Source: Thermomicrobiales bacterium
GTDB taxonomy: Bacteria; Chloroflexota; Chloroflexia; Thermomicrobiales; CFX8
NCBI GenBank assembly: GCA_037045155.1
Contig: JBAOIG010000003.1
Location: 310,001-374,000, forward strand
Direction: 5' to 3'
DNA: 64,000 bases
Shown here: positions 52,112 through 61,457 of the stretch, piece by piece
Layout of the letters: the number at the start of each line of letters is the position of its first letter
Position numbering within the stretch: position 1 is the stretch's first letter
The notes under the pieces: model-generated
Database searches by the model: none
The model's input: only the letters and a program-made list of their open reading frames with translations
What the model was told of the DNA's origin: nothing
Program-made: the position numbers and the translations under genes

Positions 52112-54247
52112 TCACTTGCTCCGCTTCATCCAGCCTCGTCGGATCAGAACCTCACGAGCCAGGTGACCCAGCATGATTTCGTCCTTCGTGCCTGCGTAAT
52201 CCGGATGGTATTCGAACCGGTTGCGCTCAAAATACTGGACGATGTGAACCGTGCCGTCGGTGTCCGAGGCTTCCTTGAACTCCTCGGAGATCGGATAACC
52301 GAAGATCTGCACACCACCGTTCGCGTCCCAGAAGCTCTTGAAGCCGCTGGAGAGGCTGTGCCCGGTCAGATCGAAGTACCGCCGGTTACTTGTCGAAGGA
52401 AACGGGGCGATCGGCCGAAATGGAGCTTCTTTGGCGCGTGTGGCGGTGGTCTCGGAGCCGAGCAGGCCGAGCAACACCTCATCCGGCGTGCCGGCATATT
52501 CGGGGTGGTGCTCGAACCGCGCACGCTCGAAGTATTGCGTCACATAGCGGCCACCGTCGGTTTCGGAAGCCTCCTCGAATGCCTCGGTCAGCGGGTACCC
52601 GAATCGCTCGACTCCGCCGTTCGCGTCCCAGTATGAGACGAATGGCTCGGGGACATTGTGTCCGGTGATTCCGAAAAAGCGAGAATTCGGGTCGCGAGTC
52701 TGCGCGACGGGCCCGACGGGCGGCGACGCAACGGTAATCACCGACGGCGCGATGTCGGTGAACTGGTAGGCGACGAACTCCTTGATGATGCCTGCGCGGT
52801 ATTCGTCACGCCGGAGCGATTGCAGGCGGACATAACCGATGATATCGCGCGTTTCGCCGGCCAACAGTGGTTCACCAAGCCCCCACCGATACGGGTTTGG
52901 CGTCCCGGTCCACGACACTGGCTGCATCGTTATTCGATATTCATCCTGGACCTTCGGGAACCCCACTGTGTCGAACGTCTGTCCCTGTTCGTAGATGAAG
53001 CCCGACTTTGGCCCGCCGCCCTCCAGTGGCGTCGTGCCGGCGTTCCTCACCCGCATGCGTACCGCGAGCAGGTTGCCCTGATAAACCGTCGCCGGCCCGA
53101 TCGAACACGAGATGATCTCGATCCCTTCTGTGCGCTTTGGCGGCGCCAGATAGACCGGAGCGGTGCCGGCAATCATGCCGCGCAGTGTCGGGAGGAGCGG
53201 ATAACATAGCTCGCCCGGGCATGACGTGGACATAACGTCGCGATGGCCACACAGATTGGGACAGTCGTTCAGATCCTGGAAATCGGCCGCCTCGGTGACA
53301 TCGACGTTGCTCGCCCGCAACTGGACGAGGCTCGTTATCGAATCGAGCATTACCTGAGGTGGTTTCGTCAGATCCAGGTTGCCCAGTAGCGCGATGCCGA
53401 TCGATCCCACGTTGTACTGTAGCGCGTGCCCGCCGATGACATTGACCCCGCCGAACCGGCCCTCGTACACCTGGCCCTGCCAGTCGACGAGGTAGTTGTA
53501 ACCGACGTCACCCCAACCACGAGTGACCGCATGGTAGAAGTAGACAGACCGGATCGCGGCTGCCGGATCGGGGGAGTTGTTGTCGGTCACTGTGTGATGG
53601 ATGATGATTTTTTCGATCGGGGCGTAACTCGGTGGCCAGATCATTCGGCCCTTCGGGTTCTTGTTCTCGAACCGTAGCGTCTCATCCGCGCCACAACCAG
53701 CCCGGGAGATGATGAGACCGTCGATGATCGTCGCTGACGCTGCCGCGTCAGTGGCAGCTAGCGATCCGCTAACGGCAATCGTCGACGTATCGAGCGCGCC
53801 GACGACAAGCTCGCGCAGACCGGCGTTCGCGACAACCGAGACGCGAGCCTGAGCCGCGACTCCGCGCGAGAGAATCGGCGCGACAAATCGCCGCGTGCCT
53901 GGCGTTGATTCGCCATGATGGTCGGGGTGGCAATCGATCCAGTCCGACCAGACGCCGTCTTTGGCCCGAACGCGAAGGTTGACTCGGACGGCATCATCAT
54001 CGACCGATTCGGCATCCCAGGAGAGATCGATGGCGTCGAAGCCTGTCTCTGGTGCAAGAACTGGTGACTCCCAGTCACCGTCGGACGGCAAGCCCTCCCT
54101 GAACGTCCACTCCGATCGCACGGCTTCCACCGCGCCGGCCGCGCTGACGGAGAACGTCCAGCGTGTCACATCGAGGGCGGCTGCGGCAGACGCGGCAGCG
54201 CCGATGCGGAGAACCTGTCGTCGCGAAAAGCGTCTTGAGAGAACCAT
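52112..54247 (-). CDS. Tat-exported N-acetylmuramoyl-L-alanine amidase
   Basis: A 711-residue protein. The signal has the twin-arginine motif SRRQVLRIGAAAS, so export is probably Tat-dependent. The zinc amidase/PGRP domain has the ligands in IIIHHTVTD and GHRDVMSTSCPG. After a ~160-residue middle domain come two tandem modules (RFFGITGHNVPEPFVSYWD and RYFDLTGHSLSSGFKSFWD) each ending in a YFERxRFE stretch. The ATG at 54247 precedes the Tat signal; an ATG at 54283 is less likely. Confidence 0.85.
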   Translation of the reverse strand: MVLSRRFSRRQVLRIGAAASAAAALDVTRWTFSVSAAGAVEAVRSEWTFREGLPSDGDWESPVLAPETGFDAIDLSWDAESVDDDAVRVNLRVRAKDGVWSDWIDCHPDHHGESTPGTRRFVAPILSRGVAAQARVSVVANAGLRELVVGALDTSTIAVSGSLAATDAAASATIIDGLIISRAGCGADETLRFENKNPKGRMIWPPSYAPIEKIIIHHTVTDNNSPDPAAAIRSVYFYHAVTRGWGDVGYNYLVDWQGQVYEGRFGGVNVIGGHALQYNVGSIGIALLGNLDLTKPPQVMLDSITSLVQLRASNVDVTEAADFQDLNDCPNLCGHRDVMSTSCPGELCYPLLPTLRGMIAGTAPVYLAPPKRTEGIEIISCSIGPATVYQGNLLAVRMRVRNAGTTPLEGGGPKSGFIYEQGQTFDTVGFPKVQDEYRITMQPVSWTGTPNPYRWGLGEPLLAGETRDIIGYVRLQSLRRDEYRAGIIKEFVAYQFTDIAPSVITVASPPVGPVAQTRDPNSRFFGITGHNVPEPFVSYWDANGGVERFGYPLTEAFEEASETDGGRYVTQYFERARFEHHPEYAGTPDEVLLGLLGSETTATRAKEAPFRPIAPFPSTSNRRYFDLTGHSLSSGFKSFWDANGGVQIFGYPISEEFKEASDTDGTVHIVQYFERNRFEYHPDYAGTKDEIMLGHLAREVLIRRGWMKRSK

Positions 54248-54409
54248 GTTCCATTCACCCAGAAGCTTGGCGACCCGGCTCACACCCGACGATCACCGCG
54301 CCATTCATCAACCACGGGAGACCGCAACGAAACCCGCGTCCGAACAGTACCAGAGGGTGTACGTACGTGCAAGTTTCTGGTCTATTCAACGTCGAGCACG
54401 ATCCTCTGC

Positions 54410-54415
54410 TATAGT
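54410..54415 (+). promoter_or_regulatory. -10 box upstream of the DUF2085 gene
   Basis: TATAGT, 32 bases before the GTG at 54448. A weak TTCAAC at 54385 is the only -35 candidate, at 19 bases. Confidence 0.35.
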
Positions 54416-54447
54416 CTCGGCTGCCTGCCGACGAACCAGGAGTATTG

Positions 54448-55287
54448 GTGCACGGTCAGTCTTCCCTGAATCTGCAACGCATAAGGAACGGCCGGGTTGC
54501 GCCGGGCTGGCCATTGGTCTTCGGCGCCGTCTGGCTCGTGTTGGCGATCGTGTTCGTCGCGCTCCCATGGCCAGCTGGCACGAAGGCGCTGGCTGTCTTG
54601 CATGGTCTCTGCGCTCAGCAGCCGACACATTCCTTCTACTTTGGCGATCAGCGTCTTCCCTTCGATGCGCGAATGACGGGGATCTATGGCGGATTCGCCA
54701 CGGCGTCGCTGGTCCTGCTGGTGGCCGGCCGATGGCGCGCGGGAGCATTTCCGCCCCGTGGGGTTGTGCTTTCGCTGGTGTTCGGCGTCGTGGCACTGGC
54801 CGTTGATGGCGCGAACTCGACACTCGTCGATGCCCGTTTGTGGCATGTCTACACGCCGCGCAACGATCTGCGCCTCCTGACAGGGCTGCTGGTTGGAACG
54901 GCGCTGGCCGTCTTCGTCTGGCTGCTGATTGGTCAGGTGGGGTTTGCGCGAGCGGGGCGGCGACACGGTTCACCGCTGACGGGGTGGCGGGACCTGGGAG
55001 TCGTTCTGCTGGCGCAATGGCTCTTCGCGCTGCTCGTGCTTTCTCGCTGGCGCCCGCTGTGGTTGCCGATCACGGTGATACTGATGGCAGCGGCGATACT
55101 GGCGTTGACCGGCCTGATGCTGGCGTTCGTGTTGTTGCTTGGCCGGCGGGAGAATCGAGCGATCGTGACGAGCGACCTGGCCGGGCCGGGGACGATCGCG
55201 TTGTTTCTCGCGCTCGTGATGATCGGCTCACTCGCCGCTGGGCGCTTCCTTCTGGAGATCTGGCTCGGCCTGCCGGTGCAGGGATAG
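54448..55287 (+). CDS. DUF2085-type membrane protein
   Basis: A 279-residue protein with about seven helices. The segment LHGLCAQQPTHSFYFGDQRLPFDARMTGIYGG contains the conserved C-H-F and D-A-R residues of the DUF2085 family. Function unknown. GTG at 54448 has AGGAG five bases upstream. It is followed after 8 bases by an uncharacterised gene, probably in one operon. Confidence 0.78.
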   Translation: MHGQSSLNLQRIRNGRVAPGWPLVFGAVWLVLAIVFVALPWPAGTKALAVLHGLCAQQPTHSFYFGDQRLPFDARMTGIYGGFATASLVLLVAGRWRAGAFPPRGVVLSLVFGVVALAVDGANSTLVDARLWHVYTPRNDLRLLTGLLVGTALAVFVWLLIGQVGFARAGRRHGSPLTGWRDLGVVLLAQWLFALLVLSRWRPLWLPITVILMAAAILALTGLMLAFVLLLGRRENRAIVTSDLAGPGTIALFLALVMIGSLAAGRFLLEIWLGLPVQG

Positions 55288-55295
55288 GAGTTCTG

Positions 55296-55757
55296 GTGAA
55301 CAATCTTTCGACACATGCGGGTGAGAACGCAGCTAACGGGGAATCGGATTGGCCACAGACACCGGGTGATCTGGTCTACCTTCTCGACTCAGTCGTTGCG
55401 CTCTTCGAGGATGCCCAGCAAGGCGCGAAGATCGATCTGCTGGAGCGGCTGCTCGACTGCGTTGACTGGCGGGAGATGTTCGGCGGCGACGGGGCCGCTC
55501 CACTCCTGGCGGCACAAGTCGAAGAGCTGAAGGCGTACTATCGTGCCAAGTTCGCGGCGCTCGATCGATTCTTCCTGGCCGAGCAACTCAGCACGGAGTT
55601 GATGACGTCGTTGATGGCGAGCGGCGACATGCGGTTCTCCGAGGATCTGCGCTCTCTCGGGCGCGATCGGCCCGAGCTCTGGCAGGAGATTCGCACATTC
55701 TTCAGCCGCAAGGAGCTGGCAACGTCGATGGTGATGCTCGCCGACGAGCGCGTATAG
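55296..55757 (+). CDS. Hypothetical soluble protein
   Basis: A 153-residue protein I cannot assign. The sequence is mainly alpha-helical (DLVYLLDSVVALFEDAQQGA, LLERLLDCVDW, FFLAEQLSTELMTSLMASGD). GTG at 55296 has AGGAG five bases upstream. It follows the DUF2085 gene closely, so cotranscription is likely. Confidence 0.55.
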   Translation: MNNLSTHAGENAANGESDWPQTPGDLVYLLDSVVALFEDAQQGAKIDLLERLLDCVDWREMFGGDGAAPLLAAQVEELKAYYRAKFAALDRFFLAEQLSTELMTSLMASGDMRFSEDLRSLGRDRPELWQEIRTFFSRKELATSMVMLADERV

Positions 55758-55814
55758 AGACCGAACGCGCAGGCTGTGGCACACCCACGGCCAGGCGCGT
55801 CGCCGGAAAGATGA

Positions 55815-55843
55815 CGAAGACGCCGCACATGGCGGCGTCTTCG
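55815..55843. terminator. Bidirectional hairpin between 55757 and rpsU
   Basis: CGAAGACGCCGC and GCGGCGTCTTCG form a perfect 12-bp stem with a 5-base loop. It lies between the plus-strand gene ending at 55757 and the minus-strand rpsU ending at 55872, so it can stop both transcripts. Confidence 0.65.
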
Positions 55844-55871
55844 CGTTGTGTCGATCTGAGTTGGCCAGACC

Positions 55872-56063
55872 TCAGGGTGTCTTGGCCTCCTTGCGCCTGC
55901 GCTTGTGCTCGGCCTTGCGGGCCTTCGCGCGGCGCTGCTCGCTCTTGCTAACGAATCGGCGCTTGCTGCGGTACTCGCGCAGCTTGCCGGATTTCTGCAT
56001 CTCCTTCGTGAACCTGCGGAGCAGGCCCTCGAAGCTTTCGCTCTCGCGTGCTTCAATCTTCAT
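55872..56063 (-). CDS. rpsU: 30S ribosomal protein bS21
   Basis: A 63-residue, very basic protein: KIEARESESFEGLLRRFTKE, then SGKLREYRSKRRFVSKSEQR and a KRRRKEAK tail match the bS21 family. It binds the 3' end of 16S rRNA. GGGAGGGGG precedes the ATG. Confidence 0.93.
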   Translation of the reverse strand: MKIEARESESFEGLLRRFTKEMQKSGKLREYRSKRRFVSKSEQRRAKARKAEHKRRRKEAKTP

Positions 56064-56165
56064 CGCGTAATCACCCCCTCCCTGTTCTGGATTGGTGGTG
56101 TCGTAAAGTATTCAATCAATCAGGCGACGGGCAAAACAAAGCAACCCCGGTCGCTCGGACAGCTC

Positions 56166-56171
56166 ATTGTA
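56166..56171 (-). promoter_or_regulatory. -10 box of rpsU
   Basis: Minus-strand TACAAT about 103 bases upstream of the rpsU ATG; TTCGAC 15 bases further upstream is a weak -35 candidate. Confidence 0.35.
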
Positions 56172-56275
56172 CCGTATCGTGTGTGCGTCGAAGAGGGATA
56201 CTGACCACAAGCGGTTGGTGGGGCGTTGCGGAAAGCATCCTGGTGGCGATGAGCGGACGAAGGAGCGGGGGATTC

Positions 56276-56497
56276 GTGGAGACAGGCGCGACAATCGAGG
56301 GTCTACGCCCCTACCTGATCCATGACGAACGCTACATCGTGGTCTACTTCACGAAGCACGACGATCTGGAAACGATTCATCAGGCACAACTCAGTGCTGA
56401 TGCGCTTCCGGACGGCATCCGGGTCGGCGATGAAGTGATTGTCACCTGGGTTCTCAATATCGTTGCCGGAATCCGCCGAGCAGCGCCTGCGGATTAG
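56276..56497 (+). CDS. Small hypothetical protein
   Basis: A 73-residue protein from GTG 56276 with GGGGG just upstream; an in-frame ATG at 56249 adds nine residues. The sequence (ATIEGLRPYLIHDERYIVVYFTKHDDLE) suggests a small beta-barrel but no family is recognised. It precedes the bL25 gene by 145 bases. Confidence 0.5.
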   Translation: METGATIEGLRPYLIHDERYIVVYFTKHDDLETIHQAQLSADALPDGIRVGDEVIVTWVLNIVAGIRRAAPAD

Positions 56498-56642
56498 TCG
56501 GTCGTCGTTTTCGAGACTGGATTTGGCATGGTCTCGCCGCGCTGGTATCGTTTACGGTTGGCCGGTCTGGGTGAACCAGAGCCGGAACGTGTGTCGCGCG
56601 CCGGCGCGAATGAATGAGTCATCCAGAAGGGCCAAGGGACGC

Positions 56643-57257
56643 ATGGTTCAACGACACGAGCTGACAGCATCCACCCGTTCGGTCATCGGCAAGGACACGA
56701 AGAAGCTCCGCCGCGATGGCATCGTGCCGGGCATCGTCTATGGCCCGGTTATCGAGGAGCCGGTCGCCGTGAGCATCGACATGAAGGAAATCGACCGGGC
56801 ATACGTTGCCTACGGTCCGAACGTCCTGATCGATCTCTCGGTGGAGGACGCCAGGTACACCGTCTACATGCGCCACATGTCGATCGACCGCCTGCGCCGT
56901 GAGCCGCTGCATATCGAATTCTTCGCGCCGAACCTGAAAGTCGAGATTCACGCAGCCATTCCGATCGTCGTCGTCGGCCAGCCGGCGAACACGGACGGCG
57001 TTGTGACCTATGGTCGAGAGACGATCGACGTGCGTGGGTTGCCGGCGAACCTCCCCGCGGTGTTCGAGGTCGATGTGACCGGCTTCGAGACAATCGACCA
57101 GGCCATCCACTTGCGCGACCTGACGATTCCGGACGGTGTTGAGGTCCTGACCGACCTGGAAGAGATGATCGTCAAGCTCTCGGCGCCGCAGCGCGTGGCG
57201 GTCGAGGATGTCGCCGAGGAAGCCGCCGCCGACGAGCAGCCGGCCACCGAAGGCTAG
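56643..57257 (+). CDS. rplY: 50S ribosomal protein bL25 (CTC form)
   Basis: A 204-residue long-form bL25 with the RNA-binding N-terminal domain (MVQRHELTASTRSVIGKDTK, GIVPGIVYGP) and the extra CTC beta-barrel domain (IPIVVVGQPANTDGV, VDVRGLPANLPAVFEV). It binds 5S rRNA. The ATG at 56643 has AAGGG upstream; a long in-frame extension is not homologous. Confidence 0.92.
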   Translation: MVQRHELTASTRSVIGKDTKKLRRDGIVPGIVYGPVIEEPVAVSIDMKEIDRAYVAYGPNVLIDLSVEDARYTVYMRHMSIDRLRREPLHIEFFAPNLKVEIHAAIPIVVVGQPANTDGVVTYGRETIDVRGLPANLPAVFEVDVTGFETIDQAIHLRDLTIPDGVEVLTDLEEMIVKLSAPQRVAVEDVAEEAAADEQPATEG

Positions 57258-57264
57258 CCGGGTC

Positions 57265-58677
57265 TCATCCCCGCTTCGTTCGACCGAACAGCGAGTTCAG
57301 GTCTGGCCGCGTCAGGTGCTTGCGCCGCGCGGCCAGTTCTTTATCTCGATCGGCAACAACGGTCTCGAGTTTCCGCGCGTACTGCGCGGTTTCGCTATAT
57401 AGCCGTTCGAGCCGCGCCAGGTATTCGTCCGATGGATCAGCGCCGCGCGACGTGCTGAGCTTCCACGGCTCCCGGCAATAACGGAGAAGCGGTTCGCAAA
57501 CGTACTCCCACGTGTGTCTCGACGCGACATCGGCGAGGCGCGAGCGGATTGCGCGACCACGGTCGAGATCGAGTGTCTTTTCGATCGCCGCCATAACCGA
57601 CGCGACATCGCCGGGCCGGGCGATCTCGCCGATGTCTTCGCCTCGGATAAGGTCGGCGAGCACGTCGCCATCGCTGACGATGGCCGGCAGTCCACACCAG
57701 AGAATGTCCATCACCCGGGTTCGGTAAGCGTATCTTGCCTCGACCGTTTCGACGTGGAGTGACAGTGCCGCGTCCGCTTCCAGAAGCCAGTTCTGACGTT
57801 CGTCGTAAGGTACCCAGGCGTTGAAGAACACGTTGCCGTCCAGGACGCCGAGCTCTCTGGCGAGCGCGACCGCCTTGTCGACAATCTCCATTTCGGCCAC
57901 CTGGGCGCCGGGGCTACGAACACCCATGAAGACCAGCCGTAACTCGGGCCGTGACTGGACCAGCGCTGCTACTGCGCGGATAGCGGTTAGTGGATCGAGC
58001 CAGTTCCAGACGCCCCCGTTCCAGATCAGCAGCGGGTCATCATCTCCGATCGGCGGGAAGATCGACCGTGGGCCGGGTCCCGTCTTGCGTGGCTTGTCGG
58101 CGGGGAGCCCGAACGCGACGACATCGATCAGCGAACGCAGCGCGGGGTCGACTCGCAGGTACGCTGGTTCCAGCCGGCCGGCGACGGTCAATGCGCCGAG
58201 CCAGTAGTCACGCTGACGCTCCGACGCGCAGACGAAGAAATCGCCGAGCCCGAGCAGCCGCTCCAGAATCGTGAGGTCGTCGCGCCGGTTCGGGTCGCCT
58301 CGCTCGGGGTCGAGCCGTGCGTATTCGAGCTTCTCAAGGATCCACGGCGCGTAGAGATCGACGACAATGTGGCGATTCGCGAGAACCTCGGGATCGGCGT
58401 AGAGAAATGGCAGGTGCTGTGCGACGATGATCTCATGCTCGCGGACCAGAGTGGCCAGGTGATTGCCGCGCTCGTCCTCGGTTGCGCCGTCCCCGCCGTA
58501 TGCGACAAGCGACACGCCGGCCGGCGCGGCCAAAGATACCGGGCCGGGCGTGGCGAGTGTCACTGGCTGCTGGGTTCCGATCACCCGCGCCATGTTCCAG
58601 TAGCGGATACCGGAGCCTGCCATTCGCTCGCCGATGGTGTCGGACGCGATCAGCAGGACCGATGGGCTTGTCGTCAC
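57265..58677 (-). CDS. Glycosyltransferase, GT4-like
   Basis: A 470-residue protein with two Rossmann-like halves. The N-terminal half starts VLLIASDTIGERMAGSGIRY and the C-terminal nucleotide-sugar domain has LLIWNGGVWNWLDPLTAI and AFNAWVPYDERQ, with the Glu-rich ALSLHVETVEARYAYRTR region. The last 40 residues are a coiled coil. The donor is unknown. GTG at 58677 has GAGGGAG six bases upstream. Confidence 0.82.
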   Translation of the reverse strand: MTTSPSVLLIASDTIGERMAGSGIRYWNMARVIGTQQPVTLATPGPVSLAAPAGVSLVAYGGDGATEDERGNHLATLVREHEIIVAQHLPFLYADPEVLANRHIVVDLYAPWILEKLEYARLDPERGDPNRRDDLTILERLLGLGDFFVCASERQRDYWLGALTVAGRLEPAYLRVDPALRSLIDVVAFGLPADKPRKTGPGPRSIFPPIGDDDPLLIWNGGVWNWLDPLTAIRAVAALVQSRPELRLVFMGVRSPGAQVAEMEIVDKAVALARELGVLDGNVFFNAWVPYDERQNWLLEADAALSLHVETVEARYAYRTRVMDILWCGLPAIVSDGDVLADLIRGEDIGEIARPGDVASVMAAIEKTLDLDRGRAIRSRLADVASRHTWEYVCEPLLRYCREPWKLSTSRGADPSDEYLARLERLYSETAQYARKLETVVADRDKELAARRKHLTRPDLNSLFGRTKRG

Positions 58678-58730
58678 CTGATGCTCCCTCGGTGTGACTG
58701 GAATAATGCCGTCCGAACAGGGAGGGTGTC

Positions 58731-59912
58731 ATGCGGGAGAGCTGGTCGGCGGTTATCATCAACTATAACGGTGCGGCATTCCTTGGCGCTTGTATCGTAG
58801 CGCTCCAACAGACCAGCCCACCGCCCACGGAGATCGTCGTCGTCGACAACGCATCAACGGACGACTCGCTTCTTGAGCTGTCCGGGTTTCCACGGGTCAA
58901 CGTCATGCGCCTGCCGCGCAACCTCGGGTTCGGCGCTGGCGCAAACGTCGGACTTGGAGCGGTCGAGACTCCCTATGCGCTGCTGATGAACCCGGACGTC
59001 GAGGTCGATCGTGACTTTGGCGCGGCATTGCTGGGCGCGTTTGGGAGTGACGCACGGCTCGGAGTGGCCGGCGCGCTGCTGCTCTTTCCGCAGACGACGA
59101 CTGTCCAGCATGCAGGAGGCGTCCTCGAGAAGCCACTGATGACAACGCGACACCGAGGCTACCGTGAGCCGGCCGAGTCGATCGGCCCGGACAGTGTCGA
59201 CGTAGATTTCGTCACCGGCGGCTGCGTAGCCTTGCGCACGGAGGCGTTCCATGCGGTCGGGGGATTCGACGAACAGTTCTCGCCGGTCTACTACGAGGAT
59301 GTCGATCTCTGCGCGTCGTTGCGCGTCGCTGGTTGGCGGGTCCGTTTCGTGCCCGCACTCCGTGCTGAGCATCACGAGGGTTCGACGCTGGGTCGGTCTG
59401 ACGACTACTTCCGCCACTTTCATCGCAATCGGCTGCGCTATGCCCTGAAGCACCTCTCGTCAGTCGAGTGGCGACGATCGTTTCTCCCGGCCGAGATCGA
59501 GCGCATCAGGTGGGACCTCGGCGAGGAAGGGGCGAATGACTGGCGCGCGTTCTCCGGCGCTGACGCCATTGAATCTCTGTTGACCGATGGCAGTGAAGCC
59601 GGGTCGACACTTGGCGCAGTGTCGCCGGCGGCGCTCCAGACGGCGGTTGGTGAATTGAAGGCCGGTTGGGAGGTGCAGCGACGCCGTCAGGGCGAGGGCC
59701 GGCTACGGCGAGCGCTCACCCCCTGGAATCGTCAGATCGACCGGGTAATCGAGGATCAGCGCGCGTTCAACGGCGCCATTGTCCGGGCATTCGCGCAGCA
59801 GGACGCAATGAATCGTCAGCAGACTGCGCAACTGCTGCTGATTGCGTTGGAGATTGCCGAGCGGCTTCGGGCTAGCGGTCGTCCTCCTGCCGATTTGCCA
59901 GGCCTCCGATAA
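58731..59912 (+). CDS. Glycosyltransferase, GT2-family
   Basis: A 393-residue protein. SAVIINYNGAAFLGACIVAL, VVVDNASTDDS and the metal-binding DVEVDRD (DxD type) define the family; CVALRTEAFHAVGGFDEQFS and YYEDVDLC add the acceptor region. It resembles rhamnosyltransferases of cell-surface polysaccharides. AGGGAGG precedes the ATG. It is divergent from the GT4-like gene, so the two may serve one glycan pathway. Confidence 0.85.
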   Translation: MRESWSAVIINYNGAAFLGACIVALQQTSPPPTEIVVVDNASTDDSLLELSGFPRVNVMRLPRNLGFGAGANVGLGAVETPYALLMNPDVEVDRDFGAALLGAFGSDARLGVAGALLLFPQTTTVQHAGGVLEKPLMTTRHRGYREPAESIGPDSVDVDFVTGGCVALRTEAFHAVGGFDEQFSPVYYEDVDLCASLRVAGWRVRFVPALRAEHHEGSTLGRSDDYFRHFHRNRLRYALKHLSSVEWRRSFLPAEIERIRWDLGEEGANDWRAFSGADAIESLLTDGSEAGSTLGAVSPAALQTAVGELKAGWEVQRRRQGEGRLRRALTPWNRQIDRVIEDQRAFNGAIVRAFAQQDAMNRQQTAQLLLIALEIAERLRASGRPPADLPGLR

Positions 59913-60225
59913 CCGGCAGCGACGGGTCGTGGCCGGAGTAGACAGCCCAACCGATCAGCGCGCCGGGCACAAACGGAGCCAGCAGTAGCAGTGGCAGGAT
60001 GCAAAACAGAATCAGGCTCTGCCGTAGCAGCCAGATCGCCACAATGACCGTTGCGACCAGAAGCAGCAACAGAATGGGCGAGAAGAAGATAGCCTGCCGA
60101 GCGTGGCGGCGAAGAAACACTCTCTCCTTCGCCGCGCCGGTCAGCATCAGCAGCGGGACGATGGGCGTGAAGACGTAGCCAAGCGCGGCCGCGAGACGTT
60201 CCTGTTGACCTGGAGTGTTATCCAA
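59872..60225 (-). CDS. Small membrane protein, DUF4870-like
   Basis: A 117-residue protein with about three helices. The segment LAAALGYVFTPIVPLLML and RHARQAIFFSPILLLLL resemble DUF4870-type proteins. Function unknown. Its 3' end overlaps the GT2 gene by 41 bases; its start overlaps the RraA-like stop by 8 bases. Confidence 0.6.
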   Translation of the reverse strand: MDNTPGQQERLAAALGYVFTPIVPLLMLTGAAKERVFLRRHARQAIFFSPILLLLLVATVIVAIWLLRQSLILFCILPLLLLAPFVPGALIGWAVYSGHDPSLPVIGGLANRQEDDR

Positions 60226-60880
60226 CCTGGTAGCGATCGTACACCTCGCTGAATCTGCCGCCCTTGAGAAGCTCCTCGCGCATGCGAGTCTCGGTCGTCG
60301 CGAGCGATTCGACCTCCTCCAGCACGTCGACCGTCAGCTCCGCTGGCACGATCACGACTCCGTCGGCATCGCCGACAACGAAATCGCCCGGCCGAACAAG
60401 CACGCCGCCGCACTGGACAGCATGGTCGTAGCCGCTGATGCGCCAACGTCGGATCGAGCTGGCCGGCGAGCGGTAGCGCGCGAACGTCGGGAAGCCCATC
60501 TCCAGAATCTGACTTACGTCGCGCGTGCCGCCGTCGATCACGACGCCATTGCAACCCCGGCCGCGCGCCCCGGTGCTCATGAGCTCGCCCCAGTGTGCGG
60601 CACTTTCGTCGCCACTGGCATCGACGACGGCAATAGACAACGGAATGAGGGCGTCGAGAAACGCTTTACGCAAATCCCAGTCATCTGGCTCTAGCGACGT
60701 GGCCGGCGCGCCTTTGCAGGTGAACGCTGGCCCTGCTACCCGCATATCAGTGGTCAACCCCTGGATTGCGCCGTGGACGATCTGGCCGCGAAGCCCACGC
60801 TTGTCGAGGACGTCCGCCACGGCGCCGGAATATACTGCCCGGTAGCGTTCGCAAAGATCGCGTAGCGCCTGCTCGTCCAT
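60218..60880 (-). CDS. RraA-like/4-hydroxy-4-methyl-2-oxoglutarate aldolase-fold protein
   Basis: A 220-residue protein. VIDGGTRDV is the conserved metal-site region (GGxRD), with HWGELMSTGARGRGCNGVV and GDADGVVIVPAE. Members act as aldolases on 4-hydroxy-4-methyl-2-oxoglutarate or bind RNase E; without RNase-E partners here an aldolase is likelier. Confidence 0.8.
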   Translation of the reverse strand: MDEQALRDLCERYRAVYSGAVADVLDKRGLRGQIVHGAIQGLTTDMRVAGPAFTCKGAPATSLEPDDWDLRKAFLDALIPLSIAVVDASGDESAAHWGELMSTGARGRGCNGVVIDGGTRDVSQILEMGFPTFARYRSPASSIRRWRISGYDHAVQCGGVLVRPGDFVVGDADGVVIVPAELTVDVLEEVESLATTETRMREELLKGGRFSEVYDRYQVG

Positions 60881-60968
60881 CTCAACCTCCCTTATCTCGT
60901 CGGTATGTCGCCGGGGAGTCTACGCGGGCGGGCGGGTGAAGGGCAACAGGGGCAGGCAAGGAGATCGG

Positions 60969-61457
60969 GTGGAGAGTCGGTCTTTCCGTGATGTGGTCGG
61001 TCATTTCCCAACAGGCGTCGTCGTCGTTACCAGTGCCGACCAGGCGAGTGGCGCAATGCACGGCGTCACTGTCAACGCGTTCAGCTCGCTGTCGCTCGAT
61101 CCGGTGCTGGCGCTTGTCTGTGTCTCTCGTGATTCACAAAGCCACGACTTTCTGACGACGCGGCCGGCGTTCGTCGTGAACATTCTCGCCCGGCGACAGA
61201 TCGCGCTCGCCGAGCGATTCGCCGGCCGCGCTCCACTGGTATCTGCCGAATTTGCCGGAGTGCCGTTTGTCCCCGGAATCGACGGCGCGCCGGTCCTCGG
61301 TGGTTGCGTTGCCTGGATCGAGTGCCGGCGCGTCGCTACCTACCCTGGCGGCGATCATACGATTCTCATCGGCGAGGTCGTCGATGCCAGGCTCGGTGAT
61401 GACGATGATCCGCTCGTCTTCTTTACCGGTGATTACACGTCGCTCACCTGGGGGTGA
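60969..61457 (+). CDS. Flavin reductase-like FMN-binding protein
   Basis: A 162-residue protein. HFPTGVVVVTSADQ, MHGVTVNAFSSLSLDPVLALV, NILARRQIALAERFAG and GGDHTILIGEVVDA match the flavin reductase domain. It supplies reduced flavin or acts on small substrates. GTG at 60969 is chosen because AAGGAG lies five bases upstream. Confidence 0.85.
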   Translation: MESRSFRDVVGHFPTGVVVVTSADQASGAMHGVTVNAFSSLSLDPVLALVCVSRDSQSHDFLTTRPAFVVNILARRQIALAERFAGRAPLVSAEFAGVPFVPGIDGAPVLGGCVAWIECRRVATYPGGDHTILIGEVVDARLGDDDDPLVFFTGDYTSLTWG

